64,000 nucleotides of DNA from Streptomyces alanosinicus (GCF_014650595.1 NZ_BMVG01000016.1:62001-126000); one strand, 5' to 3'. Positions 26,613-35,074 are shown, counted from the stretch's first letter. Made by a program: numbers and translations. The notes: a model not told the origin generated them from the letters alone.

Positions 26613-26815
26613 GGCGTGTTGCGAAAGTCCCGCCTGCCGCCCGACGCCTGGCACGCACTCTCGCCGCACCGGGCGAAAACCCACGTACAACCAGTACGAG
26701 GGCTTCCGCCCGGCACTCCCCCAGCCTCCGGCCGGGGGGACCCCCAGAGCACGCACCAGACGCCGCTCGGCCCGCCCTCCGGGCGGACGACGGGACTTTC
26801 GCAACACGCCCTAGG
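26608..26815. mobile_element. 208-bp MITE-like element with perfect 25-bp terminal inverted repeats
   Basis: 26608-26632 and 26791-26815 are exact inverted repeats beginning CCTAGGGCGTGTTGCGAAAG. CTAG at 26609-26612 and 26811-26814 could be the target duplication, leaving an element of 198 bp with ends GGCGTGTTGCG. There is no transposase. CTAG duplications and such ends fit mobilisation by an IS5-family transposase, which is inference. It supplies the stop of the kinase-TPR gene and carries an inner palindromic motif at 26716-26747. Confidence 0.85.
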
Positions 26816-26829
26816 GTCCCTCGTCGTCG

Positions 26830-27192
26830 CTACGCGGTGCCGGGCTGGTCCAGCAGTCGCAGCAGTACGGCGGCCTCCTCGCGGAGCAGGGCCGCCCGGT
26901 CGGCCTGGGCGGGGGCGGTGAACCTCGCCGCGAGCGCGAGCCGTTCCTCGGCCTCGGCGCGCACGAGATCGGTGATGTGCTCCTCGCTCAGCTCGCGCCG
27001 GGCGGCCTCGGTGACGCCGACGCCGACCGGTGCCTCCTCGATGGCCGCACCGCGCAGCTCCGCCGCCCCCACCGGCACCGCCTCGGCGTTGTCGAGCACG
27101 GCGAGCGCGGAACGCAGGGCGCTCGTCGCGACCTTGTCGCGGGCGCGCATGGCGTCCCGGAGGGCTTGACGCAGCTGGAGACGGAGAGACAT
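26830..27192 (-). CDS. GatB/YqeY domain-containing protein
   Basis: A 120-residue small protein similar to YqeY and to the tail domain of GatB, which in GatB contacts tRNA. It has the N-terminal helix LRQALRDAMRARDKVATSALRSAL, typical for the family, and a helical bundle ending ALLREEAAVLLRLL. The usual YqeY length is about 150, so this is a short, perhaps divergent, copy. Its stop lies 15 bases from the MITE end, and the MITE may have trimmed the original C-terminus. Start ATG at 27192. Confidence 0.75.
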   Translation of the reverse strand: MSLRLQLRQALRDAMRARDKVATSALRSALAVLDNAEAVPVGAAELRGAAIEEAPVGVGVTEAARRELSEEHITDLVRAEAEERLALAARFTAPAQADRAALLREEAAVLLRLLDQPGTA

Positions 27193-27235
27193 GCGGTCGA
27201 CCCTATGTGTCCGCCCGCGGACCCTCAACGGGATA

Positions 27236-27622
27236 TCAGCGCAGCCGCAGCACACCCGGTGCGCGCTGCTCGAAGATCTCGGTCAGCCAGTCGAAGACGG
27301 TCGGTCCGCGCCCGTCGCGGGCCTCGGCCAGATCGGCCCGCACATGAGGCCGGTTGTCGGGGTGGCAGCGCGTCAGCCGGATCTCCAGCTGGCGGGCCGT
27401 CTCCGCATGTCCCAGGTGTTCCCGGGAGAGCTGATGGTCCCGCCACTCCACCACGAAGTCGCGGTCGTCCGGCGTTCCGAAGCCGCCGCTGAGGCAGTCG
27501 GCGAAACCGTCGAGGTTCCTGCCGAAGTAGCCCTCGGGTCCGTTGACCGCTTCACCGATGACGCTCCAGAAGTCCTCAAGGGTCGCGATCCGCGCGCCGT
27601 CCAGCACATAGGTGACTGTCAC
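27236..27622 (-). CDS. barstar-like ribonuclease inhibitor family protein
   Basis: A 128-residue protein with the barstar fold signature: VTYVLDGARIATLEDFWSVI, then the conserved YFGRNLDGFADCLSGGFG loop-helix that in barstar blocks the barnase active site, and FVVEWRDHQLS. A C-terminal part ends TVFDWLTEIFEQ. No barnase or other RNase toxin gene is seen beside it, so it may inhibit a distant or foreign toxin, or have another role. It begins 43 bases upstream of nothing obvious on the same strand except the YqeY gene, which it may precede in transcription. Confidence 0.8.
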   Translation of the reverse strand: MTVTYVLDGARIATLEDFWSVIGEAVNGPEGYFGRNLDGFADCLSGGFGTPDDRDFVVEWRDHQLSREHLGHAETARQLEIRLTRCHPDNRPHVRADLAEARDGRGPTVFDWLTEIFEQRAPGVLRLR

Positions 27623-27654
27623 GACCCCAGGCTACGCGCCGTGGATCGGCCCGG

Positions 27655-28422
27655 TCAGGCGTTGGGGTCGAAGGGGATTCCCGAGGGCATGGAGCGGGCC
27701 AGCGCGTAGGCGAAGTCACCGTCCTTGATCTTGATGGTGGCTGCTCCGAAGTCGGCGCTCAGCAACCTGTCACGGAAGCCCGGAGGGTAGCCGTCCCAGC
27801 CCACCAGCCGGGGGTAGAACCAGCCGCCGGTCACGTTCTCGGGGGGCTCGTCGTCGGTGTTGGCGAAGCGGAAGTCGTGCGTGGACAGGCCGTCCTTGTG
27901 GTAGACGATCTTCGGGTGGGTGCCGTCGAAGCGGACCGCCGAGCGGTCGGCCACCTGGTAGCCGGTGTGCTGGGACACCGAGACGTACGTGGCCTCGTCG
28001 CCGTTGATCCACACGACCACGTGCTCCCAGTCGTGGGTGTGCCCGATGGCGGCGGGACCGTAGGTCGCCTGGTCCTTCTCGAAGTAGCTGGCGTACATGA
28101 CCGCACACCAGCCGTTGTTGCACTTCTCGCGTGAGTAGGTGTTGGCGTTGGCGAGCTGGGCGTAGTCGTGGCAGTGGCCGTTGACGTCGCCGCCGAGCCT
28201 CAGGCCGGGATTGATCGTGCCGTCCGCCCCGATGGCGGCCGTGGCGTAGCAGCCGTCTCGGTCGTAGTCGTACGCGGGGGAGAAGGTCTGTTCCAGGCCG
28301 TCGGCGTTCTGGGGGAGCAGGGTGAGGACGTTCGCGTGGGCGCTCGCCGGGACCGCCACGACGAGCGTCATCGCCCCGAGCGCCCCGAGGAGGACCTTGG
28401 CAAGGGACTTCACAGTGCGCAT
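27655..28422 (-). CDS. secreted NPP1/NLP (necrosis-inducing) family protein
   Basis: A 255-residue secreted protein. The signal peptide (LLGALGAMTLVVAVPASAHA) is cleaved near residue 30. The mature part has the NLP core: DYDRDGCYATAAIG, the Cys pair in REKCNNGWCAVMYASYFEKDQ, and the heptapeptide GHTHDWE within HTHDWEHVVVWI. Classic NLPs read GHRHDWE; here the Arg is Thr. In plant pathogens NLPs bind sphingolipids and damage membranes, while in Streptomyces the role is unknown. Start ATG at 28422 follows AAGGAG. The chitinase gene lies 26 bases upstream on the same strand, so an operon is likely. Confidence 0.88.
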   Translation of the reverse strand: MRTVKSLAKVLLGALGAMTLVVAVPASAHANVLTLLPQNADGLEQTFSPAYDYDRDGCYATAAIGADGTINPGLRLGGDVNGHCHDYAQLANANTYSREKCNNGWCAVMYASYFEKDQATYGPAAIGHTHDWEHVVVWINGDEATYVSVSQHTGYQVADRSAVRFDGTHPKIVYHKDGLSTHDFRFANTDDEPPENVTGGWFYPRLVGWDGYPPGFRDRLLSADFGAATIKIKDGDFAYALARSMPSGIPFDPNA

Positions 28423-28448
28423 GACGGCTCCTTGTCGAGCGGTTCGCG

Positions 28449-29213
28449 TCAGCAGGAGAGGTTGTCGCCCGGCGCGACGCCGAGGATCTGGGTGAAGCGC
28501 TGGTAGGCGTCGATGCGGCTCTGCACCTGGGCGGGGTTCTTGCCGTCGCATTCGAGGGAGCCGTTGATGGAGCGGATGGTCTGGCCGAAGCCGGCGCCGT
28601 CGACCATGGCGTCGTGCGCGGTCATGGTGCCCGGTCCGGACTGTGTGTTCCAGTACCACAGGCCGGTCTTCCAGGCGATGGCGGCGTCGCTCTCCACCTG
28701 CCAGGGGTTGTCGAGGAGGTCGATGCCGAGGGCGTCGCCGGCGGCCTTGTAGTTGAAGTTCCAGGAGAGCTGGAGCGGACCGCGTCCGTAGTAGGCGGCT
28801 TGTCCGGCGGGGCAGCCGTAGGACTGGCTCCAGTCGCAGTAGGTGGGGTAGTTGGCGGTGTTCTGCTCGACGATGTAGACCAGTCCGCCGGTCTCGTGGC
28901 TGACGTTGGCGAGGAAGGCGGCGGCTTCCTGCTTCCTGACGGTGTCGCTGCCGGTGTTCGCGAAGCCGGGGTAGGCGTTCAGCGCCTCCACGAGCCCGCC
29001 GTAGGTGTAGAAGCTGTTCCGGTTCGGGAACATCTGGTCGAACTGCGCCTCGCTCACCACGAAATCGGCCTGGATCGCCTGGCCGGCATGCGCGGAGGCG
29101 CTCTGCCGGGCGACGACGGCGTGTGGGGCGGCATGAGCGGGGGAGCCGGTGAACAGACAGGCGGACAGGGCGATCGCAGCGGTGAAGACGGCGGGGGAGA
29201 GGGATTTGGCCAT
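28449..29213 (-). CDS. secreted GH19 chitinase
   Basis: A 254-residue family-19 endochitinase without a chitin-binding domain, as in Streptomyces ChiF/ChiG-type enzymes but without the added module. A signal peptide (FTAAIALSACLFTGSPAHA) precedes the catalytic domain. The catalytic acid lies in FLANVSHETGG, and GRGPLQLSWNFNY and AYYGRGPLQLS are diagnostic. It should hydrolyse chitin by inversion and can be antifungal. ATG at 29213 was chosen at the signal start. Upstream is a good promoter with an overlapping chitinase-type operator (29313-29341). The NLP gene follows after 26 bases. Confidence 0.93.
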   Translation of the reverse strand: MAKSLSPAVFTAAIALSACLFTGSPAHAAPHAVVARQSASAHAGQAIQADFVVSEAQFDQMFPNRNSFYTYGGLVEALNAYPGFANTGSDTVRKQEAAAFLANVSHETGGLVYIVEQNTANYPTYCDWSQSYGCPAGQAAYYGRGPLQLSWNFNYKAAGDALGIDLLDNPWQVESDAAIAWKTGLWYWNTQSGPGTMTAHDAMVDGAGFGQTIRSINGSLECDGKNPAQVQSRIDAYQRFTQILGVAPGDNLSC

Positions 29214-29312
29214 GAGTGGGGGGTGGCCTTTCACGCGGAGGTCGGGGGAGCAGCGGTGCGCGTTCACCTCATGAAGGGCGAGCGCGCCGGACAGGGGCGC
29301 CGCTCATCGGTG

Positions 29313-29341
29313 AACCTAAAGGTATGGACCACTTGCGTCAA
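29313..29341 (-). promoter_or_regulatory. chitinase promoter with overlapping DasR/chitinase-box-like site
   Basis: On the minus strand TTGACG (29341-29336) and TAGGTT (29318-29313) are separated by exactly 17 bp, a housekeeping-type promoter. The spacer reads AGTGGTCCATACC, which resembles the DasR operator core and the repeats known upstream of Streptomyces chitinase genes. Induction by chitin-derived sugars is inferred. Confidence 0.55.
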
Positions 29342-29621
29342 GAGGTGAAGTAAGGGCGCGTGAAACATGGTTGGAGAACCGCACATGGCGTCGAGGTAAG
29401 TGACCGGCATCCGGGAGGAGGCGGCCTTCGCCGCAGCGCGGTCCGGGGCGTGCGCATGGCGTGAACGCCCTTCAAAGCGCGGCGAGTTCGGCTTGCGCGG
29501 CCACTGCTCCGGCAGCGCGCGCAGGCGCATTGCCCGCCGGGCTTCACTCCATGATCGCCGGAAGAGGTGAACCGGACCCGGCAGCCGCATGTGGTCACCA
29601 CCGCTCGGGCATGCCCTGCCC
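29342..29621. other. noncoding interval between divergent secreted-protein genes
   Basis: Together with the promoter block this makes a 408-base gap between the chitinase start (29213) and the next plus-strand gene (29622). It is slightly AT-richer than its surroundings. No RNA gene, strong hairpin or supported open frame was seen. It should contain the promoter for the small secreted protein at 29622. Confidence 0.4.
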
Positions 29622-29987
29622 ATGCGTTCCCTCCTGATCAGGTCCGCGCTGGCCGCTGCCCTCGCCCCGGCCGCCGCCCCCGCCACACATACCGCCGCCG
29701 CAGTGCCTGCGGGGCATGTGTATGTCTGGCCCGAGCCGAACCAGATGGGATCCGGAGGCGCCTGGGACTACGTGCCGCCGGGATACAGGGAGGCCGACCC
29801 CCGGGTGAAGCGGCACGCGTACTCCTTCGACTCACACGCGTCCGTCACCGTCTACGCGATCAGCTATCAGCCGGGCGGCAACTGCCTGTACCGCGCGATC
29901 TACCCCGACGACTACTCCGACTCCTGGGAGTGGGCACAGAGGTTCGACGGAGTCAGTGACACCGCGATGGGATGCGAGCGGGGCTGA
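29622..29987 (+). CDS. small secreted protein, possibly crystallin/I36-like
   Basis: A 121-residue protein with an N-terminal signal (LLIRSALAAALAPAAAPATHTAAA) and a mature domain of about 85 residues. The mature part has aromatic-rich beta strands (GHVYVWPEPNQMGSGGAWDYVPPG, VTVYAISYQPGGNCLYRAIYP) and one disulfide-capable Cys pair. The pattern resembles the small beta/gamma-crystallin or peptidase-inhibitor I36 proteins of Streptomyces, but the match is not firm. It is followed after 7 bases by a lipoprotein gene and then an I36-like gene. Confidence 0.65.
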   Translation: MRSLLIRSALAAALAPAAAPATHTAAAVPAGHVYVWPEPNQMGSGGAWDYVPPGYREADPRVKRHAYSFDSHASVTVYAISYQPGGNCLYRAIYPDDYSDSWEWAQRFDGVSDTAMGCERG

Positions 29988-29994
29988 CCCGCCG

Positions 29995-30507
29995 ATGCGA
30001 CCGCTCACGACGGCCGGTGCCGCGCTCCTGCTGCTCGGCCTCGCCCTGACCGCCTGCACGGCGAGGGCGGACACAGCCCACCGACTGTCCCCCGACGACG
30101 TGGTCAAGGCCGCCACCCGGCAGCTCACCGACGACTGCCTCATGCACCGAGGTCTCACCCCGCCCCGACCCGGCGGCCCCACCCCCTCCATCGCCGGGCA
30201 ACAGCGGGTCGCCGCAGCCCTGTTCGGGGCCGGCCGTCCGCAACTGTCTCTTCGTCTGCCCACCGGCTATGTCGTGCGCGCCCACACCGACGGCTGTCTC
30301 GCGGCGGCCCAACGAAGGCTGTACGGCGACCAGGTCCGCTGGTTCCGCACCTCGGTGGTCGTGGACAACCTGGGTCCGGAAGCCACCGCGACCCACCGGT
30401 CCCTGGCCGAAGTCCGCGCCCGGCACCACGCCGAGATCACCGAGTGGCAGCGGCTGCGGACACACGCCGTCGGCCAGGCCACCCTCCTCCTCACCCGTCA
30501 CCGATGA
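29995..30507 (+). CDS. hypothetical lipoprotein
   Basis: A 170-residue protein. The signal peptide ends in a lipobox, LALTACTA, so export and lipid anchoring are predicted. The mature sequence begins with SPDDVVKAATRQLTDDCLMHRGL, and one more Cys occurs in HTDGCLAAAQRRLYGD. That form is common among Streptomyces secreted proteins of unknown function that accompany small I36-like proteins. No catalytic motif is seen. It starts 7 bases after the previous gene and ends 50 bases before the next, suggesting one transcript. Confidence 0.7.
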   Translation: MRPLTTAGAALLLLGLALTACTARADTAHRLSPDDVVKAATRQLTDDCLMHRGLTPPRPGGPTPSIAGQQRVAAALFGAGRPQLSLRLPTGYVVRAHTDGCLAAAQRRLYGDQVRWFRTSVVVDNLGPEATATHRSLAEVRARHHAEITEWQRLRTHAVGQATLLLTRHR

Positions 30508-30557
30508 CATCGGCGCGCCGCGCCCGGTGACAACCACATCGAAAGGAAACCACTGTC

Positions 30558-30932
30558 ATGATCAAGCGCCTCGCCGCCCTGCTCGCCGCCACCGCCCTGT
30601 CCGCCGGGGCCGTGCTCGCCACTTCCGCCTCCGCGCAGGCGGTGCCGTGCGGCAGCGGGAACTTCTGCGTATGGACGGACGCCGATTTCACGGGACTGAA
30701 GATCGAGCACAGCGGTGACGACCACTGGTGGGAGGGCGACATGGCCTGGCACGACTCCTCCTGGGCCAACCACGGAATCTCGGGACCCGGAGTCAAGGAC
30801 CATGTCCAGGTCTACTCCGCGCGCGAACTGCTGGGGCATGTGACCATCTGCCTGGCCCCGGGCCAGGAGGTCGGCTACAACGCCGCGGCCAATGACGCGG
30901 GAGGCTCCCACACCTGGACCATGGGCTGCTGA
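30558..30932 (+). CDS. secreted peptidase inhibitor I36-like protein
   Basis: A 124-residue secreted protein. The signal peptide (AALLAATALSAGAVLATSASAQA) is followed by a mature domain starting VPCGSGNFCVWTDADFTG, the hallmark of the Streptomyces peptidase-inhibitor I36/crystallin-like family. Four cysteines can make two disulfides, the last being the C-terminal residue. Some family members inhibit metalloproteases; here that is inference. The AAAGGAAA ribosome site is well placed, and a strong terminator follows at 30942-30973, ending the three-gene secreted block. Confidence 0.8.
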   Translation: MIKRLAALLAATALSAGAVLATSASAQAVPCGSGNFCVWTDADFTGLKIEHSGDDHWWEGDMAWHDSSWANHGISGPGVKDHVQVYSARELLGHVTICLAPGQEVGYNAAANDAGGSHTWTMGC

Positions 30933-30941
30933 ACCGGGACC

Positions 30942-30973
30942 GGGCCCTGGGCGTCGTACGGCGCCCAGGGCCC
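30942..30973 (+). terminator. strong 12-bp-stem terminator
   Basis: GGGCCCTGGGCG (30942-30953) and CGCCCAGGGCCC (30962-30973) are exact inverted repeats around an 8-nt loop, just after the I36-like gene. Confidence 0.85.
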
Positions 30974-31084
30974 GCAGGGTCTGGATCCAGCCACCACCGG
31001 CGTATCCCGGCCGGTGCCCTGACATGGTGTTTTACAGTGGCTGGCATCAGTTCCGATGCAAACACCTGTGAGGAATACGCGAAC

Positions 31085-32995
31085 ATGCCGACTGAAACGC
31101 TCGAGTTTCAGGTGGAGGCGCGTCAGCTGCTGCAGCTGATGATCCACTCGGTCTACTCGAACAAGGACGTCTTCCTGCGCGAGCTGGTCTCCAACGCCTC
31201 CGACGCGCTGGACAAGCTGCGTCTGGAGAAGCTGCGGGACGACGCGCTGGACGCCGATGTGTCCGATCCGCACATCGAGATCGACGTCGACAGCGACGCC
31301 CGCACCCTCACCGTGCGGGACAACGGCATCGGGATGTCGTACGACGAGGTCGGGCAGCTCATCGGCACCATCGCCAACTCCGGTACCGCGACGTTCCTCC
31401 AGGAGCTGCGGGAGGCCAAGGACGCGGCCGGGGAGGAAGGGCTCATCGGCCAGTTCGGCGTCGGGTTCTACTCCGGCTTCATGGTGGCGGACGAGGTCAC
31501 CCTGGTGACCCGGCGCGCGGGCGAGAGCCGGGGCACCCGCTGGACATCGCGGGGCGAGGACACGTACACGCTGGAGCCGGTCGGCGACGCGCCGCAGGGC
31601 ACCTCGGTGACACTCCACCTGAAGCCGGCCGACCCGGAGAACCAACTCCACGACTACACCTCCCCCTGGAAGATCAGGGAGATCATCAAGCGATACTCGG
31701 ACTTCATCACCTGGCCCATCCGGATGGCCCCCGAGGCCCCCGCCGCAGCCGCCGAGAGCGACGAGGCACCCGGGCCCGAGACGCTCAACTCGATGAAGGC
31801 ACTGTGGGCACGGTCGCGCGAGGAGGTGACCGACGACGAGTACCACGAGCTGTACAAGCACATCGGCCATGACTGGCGCGACCCCTTGGAGACGATCCGG
31901 CTCCAGGCGGAGGGCACCTTCGAGTACCAGGCCCTGCTGTTCCTGCCCGCACACGCCCCCCACGACCTGTTCACCAGGGACTCCAGGCGCGGTGTGCAGC
32001 TGTACGTCAAGCGCGTGTTCATCATGGACGACTGCGAGGCGCTGCTGCCGCCGTTCCTCCGCTTCGTCAAGGGTGTCGTCGACGCGGCCGACCTCTCGCT
32101 CAACGTCTCCCGGGAGATCCTCCAGCAGGACCGCCACATCGAGATGATGCGGCGCCGGCTGACGAAGAAGGTCCTGTCCACGGTCAAGGACATGATGGCC
32201 AAGGACCAGGACCGCTACGCCACGTTCTGGCGGGAGTTCGGCACCGTCGTGAAGGAGGGGCTGGTCACCGACGCGGAGAACCGCGACGCCGTTCTCGGTA
32301 TCGCGTCGTTCGCGAGTACCCGCCACGACACCGAGCCGACCACGCTCAAGGGCTATGTGGAGCGGATGAAGGACGGCCAGGACGACATCTACTACCTGAC
32401 CGGCGAGTCCCGGCAGAGCATCGAGAACTCCCCGCACATGGAGGCCTTCCGGGACCGGGGCATCGAGGTGCTGCTGCTCACCGACCCCGTCGACGAGGTG
32501 TGGACCGATGCCGTCGGCGAGTACGAGGGCAAGAAGCTGCGGTCCGTCGCCAAGGGACAGATCGACCTCGGCGCCGAGGAGGACGACACCGCCGAGGCCG
32601 AGCGGGAGAAGCAGACCGAGGAGTACGCCGCCCTGCTCGGCTGGATGACCGAGCAGCTGGACGAGGACATCAAGGAAGTGCGTCTGTCCTCCCGGCTGAC
32701 CGTCTCCCCGGCCTGCGTGGTCTCCGACGCGGGTGACCTGACGCCGGCGTTGGAGAACATGTACCGGGCGATGGGCCAGGAGGTGCCCCGGGCCAAGCGG
32801 ATCCTGGAACTCAACCCGGGCCACCAGCTGGTCAAGGGCCTCAACCAGGCCTACAAGGAGCGCGAGGACCGTACGGCGCTGACCGAGACCGCGGAACTCC
32901 TGCACGGCCTGGCGGTGCTGGCCGAGGGCGGCCAGCCCAAGGATCCGTCCCGCTTCGTCAAGCTCATGGCGGATCGCCTGGAACGCGCGCTGTAG
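31085..32995 (+). CDS. htpG: molecular chaperone HtpG (Hsp90)
   Basis: A 636-residue bacterial Hsp90. The N-terminal GHKL ATPase is complete: [35 protein letters not shown] with the ATP-binding Asn, the DNGIGMS loop and [15 protein letters not shown] lid glycines. The middle domain includes [21 protein letters not shown] and [12 protein letters not shown], and the C-terminal dimerisation domain ends near the stop. It assists folding of client proteins in the cytoplasm. ATG at 31085 has GAGGAA upstream. No co-chaperone gene is adjacent. Confidence 0.96.
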
Positions 32996-33001
32996 CCCGG
33001 C

Positions 33002-33062
33002 CCCGCCCAGCCCTGCGTGTGCGCGTCGTCACCGGCCGACCACATCTCAGGAGCTGGGCGGG
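33002..33062 (+). terminator. possible long-loop hairpin after htpG
   Basis: CCCGCCCAGC (33002-33011) and GCTGGGCGGG (33053-33062) are perfect 10-bp inverted repeats separated by 41 bases. The position just after htpG suits a terminator, but the long loop makes it uncertain. Confidence 0.35.
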
Positions 33063-33131
33063 CCCACCCCGGGAGGTGACCCGCGGGCCCACAGCCTCGT
33101 GACCTGCTGGACAAACACGCACCCCCCTCTA

Positions 33132-33163
33132 GACTGTAAATCCAGAGTTGGACAGTCAATCCA
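33132..33163 (+). promoter_or_regulatory. 13-bp direct repeat ahead of the YheO-type regulator
   Basis: GACTGTAAATCCA (33132-33144) and GACAGTCAATCCA (33151-33163) agree at 11 of 13 positions with a 19-bp period. They lie about 30 bases before the regulator start in an AT-richer island that should hold the promoter. Autoregulation by the downstream gene product is inferred. Confidence 0.5.
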
Positions 33164-33191
33164 ATGGTCATGGAGTGGGGAGAGGTTTCCC

Positions 33192-33818
33192 GTGGGCGAG
33201 ACCGACGAGCACCTCATCCACGAGGCGGAGAAGATCGCCGTAGCGCTGGGGCGCATGTTCCCGGGACTGTGCGAAGTGGTGCTGCACGACCTGCGCGACC
33301 CGGACCACGCGATCCGGGTGATCGAGAACAACCTCTCCGGTCGGCAGGTCGGCGACTCCGCCACCGAGCTGGGCCTGGCCCGCATCGGGGACCCCGACTA
33401 CCCCAGCGTCATCCAGAACTACCCCAACCAGTTCCCCGACGGCCGCCCGGCGAAGAGCACATCCATCGGCATCAAGAACGCCGCGGGGGAGTACATCGCT
33501 GCCCTCTGCCTCAACCTGGACGTGTCTGTCCTGTCACCGGTCACTCTGGCGCTGTCCAACCTGGTGGCCACGGACACCGAGCACCGCGAACAGCCCCTGG
33601 AGACCCTCAAGGACCGCAACGCGCGCGAACTGCGCGAGGCGGTCGAGACCCATGCCGCCGAGCGCGCGGCGACCCCCCGCTCGCTGAGCCGGGAGGACAA
33701 GAGGGCACTGGTACGGCAGTTGCAGCGGGACGGGTACTTCGCCTCCCGCGATGCCGCCCAGACCATCGCGGACCTGCTCGGTGTGTCCCGGGCGACCGTC
33801 TACAACTACGCCAAGTGA
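33192..33818 (+). CDS. YheO-type PAS/HTH transcriptional regulator
   Basis: A 208-residue regulator. The N-terminal YheO-like PAS domain (EKIAVALGRMFPGLCEVVLHDLRD, then VIENNLSGRQVGDSATELGL and SIGIKNAAGEYIAALCLNLD) senses a small ligand. The C-terminal DauR-like helix-turn-helix is at about 165-208 (FASRDAAQTIADLLGVSRATVYNY). Relatives DauR and YheO control D-amino-acid or related catabolism, matching the PLP enzyme encoded 50 bases downstream. GTG at 33192 has a GGGGAGAGG ribosome site. A 13-bp direct repeat lies upstream. Confidence 0.88.
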   Translation: MGETDEHLIHEAEKIAVALGRMFPGLCEVVLHDLRDPDHAIRVIENNLSGRQVGDSATELGLARIGDPDYPSVIQNYPNQFPDGRPAKSTSIGIKNAAGEYIAALCLNLDVSVLSPVTLALSNLVATDTEHREQPLETLKDRNARELREAVETHAAERAATPRSLSREDKRALVRQLQRDGYFASRDAAQTIADLLGVSRATVYNYAK

Positions 33819-33868
33819 CGACACCACGTCATGGCTCCCACCCTTGTGAAGAAGACGGACCTCCCGCT

Positions 33869-35074
33869 GTGAACGCTTCCGCGAACCCGCCCGTGAACAC
33901 CGGGGAGAGCAGCGTCTGCGCCCCCGTCGCAGGCACCCTGGCCGACGTCGACACCCCGTGCGCCGTCGTCGACGTCGCCACGATGCGGCGCAACATCGCC
34001 CGCCTCGCGGACCGCGCCGACCGGCTCGCGGTCACCCTGCGCCCGCATGTCAAGACCACCAAGAGCCTCGACGTCGCCGCCTTCCTGCACCCCGGCGCGC
34101 CCGGCCCGGTCACCGTCTCCACGCTGGCGGAGGCCGAGGCCTTCGCCGACGGCGGCTACACCGACATCACCTACGCCGTCGGTATCGAGCCGTACAAACT
34201 CCCCCGCGTCATCGCGCTGTCGCGGCGCGGTGTCACCCTGCGCCTCCTCCTCGACAGCTACGAACAGGCGTCGTTCGTCGCCGAAGCCTCCCGCGAGGCG
34301 GGCATCCCCTTGCCCGCCCAGATCGAGATCGACTGCGACGGCCACCGCGGCGGACTGAAACCCGACGCCCCCGGGCTCGTCGAGATCGGCCGCATCCTGC
34401 ACGACGCGCGCTGTCTGGACGGCGTCCTGACCCACGCCGGCGAGTCCTACTTCGCCCGCACCGCCGAGGAACAGCGCCTGGCCGCGAAGAACGAACGCGA
34501 CACCGCCGTCGCCGCCGCCGAGCGACTGCGCGGGGCCGGCCTGCCGGTGAACGTCGTCAGCGTGGGCTCCACCCCCACCGCCCACGCGGCCGAGGACCTC
34601 ACCGGCGTCACCGAACTGCGGGCGGGGAACTACGTCTTCTTCGACCTGGTCATGGCCGGTCTGGGAGTCTGCCGGGTCGAGGACATCGCCCTCTCGGTGG
34701 TCGTGACCGTCATCGGACACCGCCCCGAACACGGCTGGATCATGACCGACGGCGGCTGGATGGCCATGTCACGAGACCGCGGCACCGCCGCACAGGTACA
34801 GGACCAGGGCTACGGCCTGGTCACCGACCTCGCCGGCAACCTGCTCCCGGGCCTGGTCATGACGGCCGCGAGCCAGGAGCACGGCACCCTGACAGCCCGC
34901 GACGGCGCTGTCCTGCCCGAGCTTCCGGTGGGCACCCGGCTGCGCATCCTGCCCAACCACGCCTGCGCCACCGCCGCCCAGCACCGCGGCTACCACGTCA
35001 TCGACGGCACCCGGTTGCTCGGCGGCCCTGGACCGGCGACCGAGGCGTTCTGGGAGCGCGTCAGCGGCTGGTGA
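33869..35074 (+). CDS. PLP-dependent D-serine dehydratase/D-threonine aldolase-type enzyme
   Basis: A 401-residue fold-type III PLP enzyme. The alanine-racemase-like barrel opens with DTPCAVVDVATMRRNIARLA. The PLP lysine is in TLRPHVKTTKSLDVA, and IEIDCDGHRGGLK and VNVVSVGSTPTAHAAED are family blocks. The C-terminal D-ser_dehydrat domain provides the metal-binding His-Cys pair in LRILPNHACATAAQHRG. It should deaminate D-serine or cleave D-threonine-type beta-hydroxy D-amino acids. The YheO-type regulator 50 bases upstream probably controls it. Start taken as GTG 33869; a second GTG at 33893 is possible. Confidence 0.88.
   Translation: MNASANPPVNTGESSVCAPVAGTLADVDTPCAVVDVATMRRNIARLADRADRLAVTLRPHVKTTKSLDVAAFLHPGAPGPVTVSTLAEAEAFADGGYTDITYAVGIEPYKLPRVIALSRRGVTLRLLLDSYEQASFVAEASREAGIPLPAQIEIDCDGHRGGLKPDAPGLVEIGRILHDARCLDGVLTHAGESYFARTAEEQRLAAKNERDTAVAAAERLRGAGLPVNVVSVGSTPTAHAAEDLTGVTELRAGNYVFFDLVMAGLGVCRVEDIALSVVVTVIGHRPEHGWIMTDGGWMAMSRDRGTAAQVQDQGYGLVTDLAGNLLPGLVMTAASQEHGTLTARDGAVLPELPVGTRLRILPNHACATAAQHRGYHVIDGTRLLGGPGPATEAFWERVSGW

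Noticed and set aside
24468..26807. 779-codon minus-strand open frame across the kinase-TPR gene
   Set aside because: The composition is Gly/Arg/Gln-rich without domains and it runs through the MITE. The plus strand carries the kinase and TPR sequence.
30875..32905. 676-codon open frame antisense to htpG
   Set aside because: htpG is unambiguous on the plus strand; the antisense frame is a codon-bias by-product.
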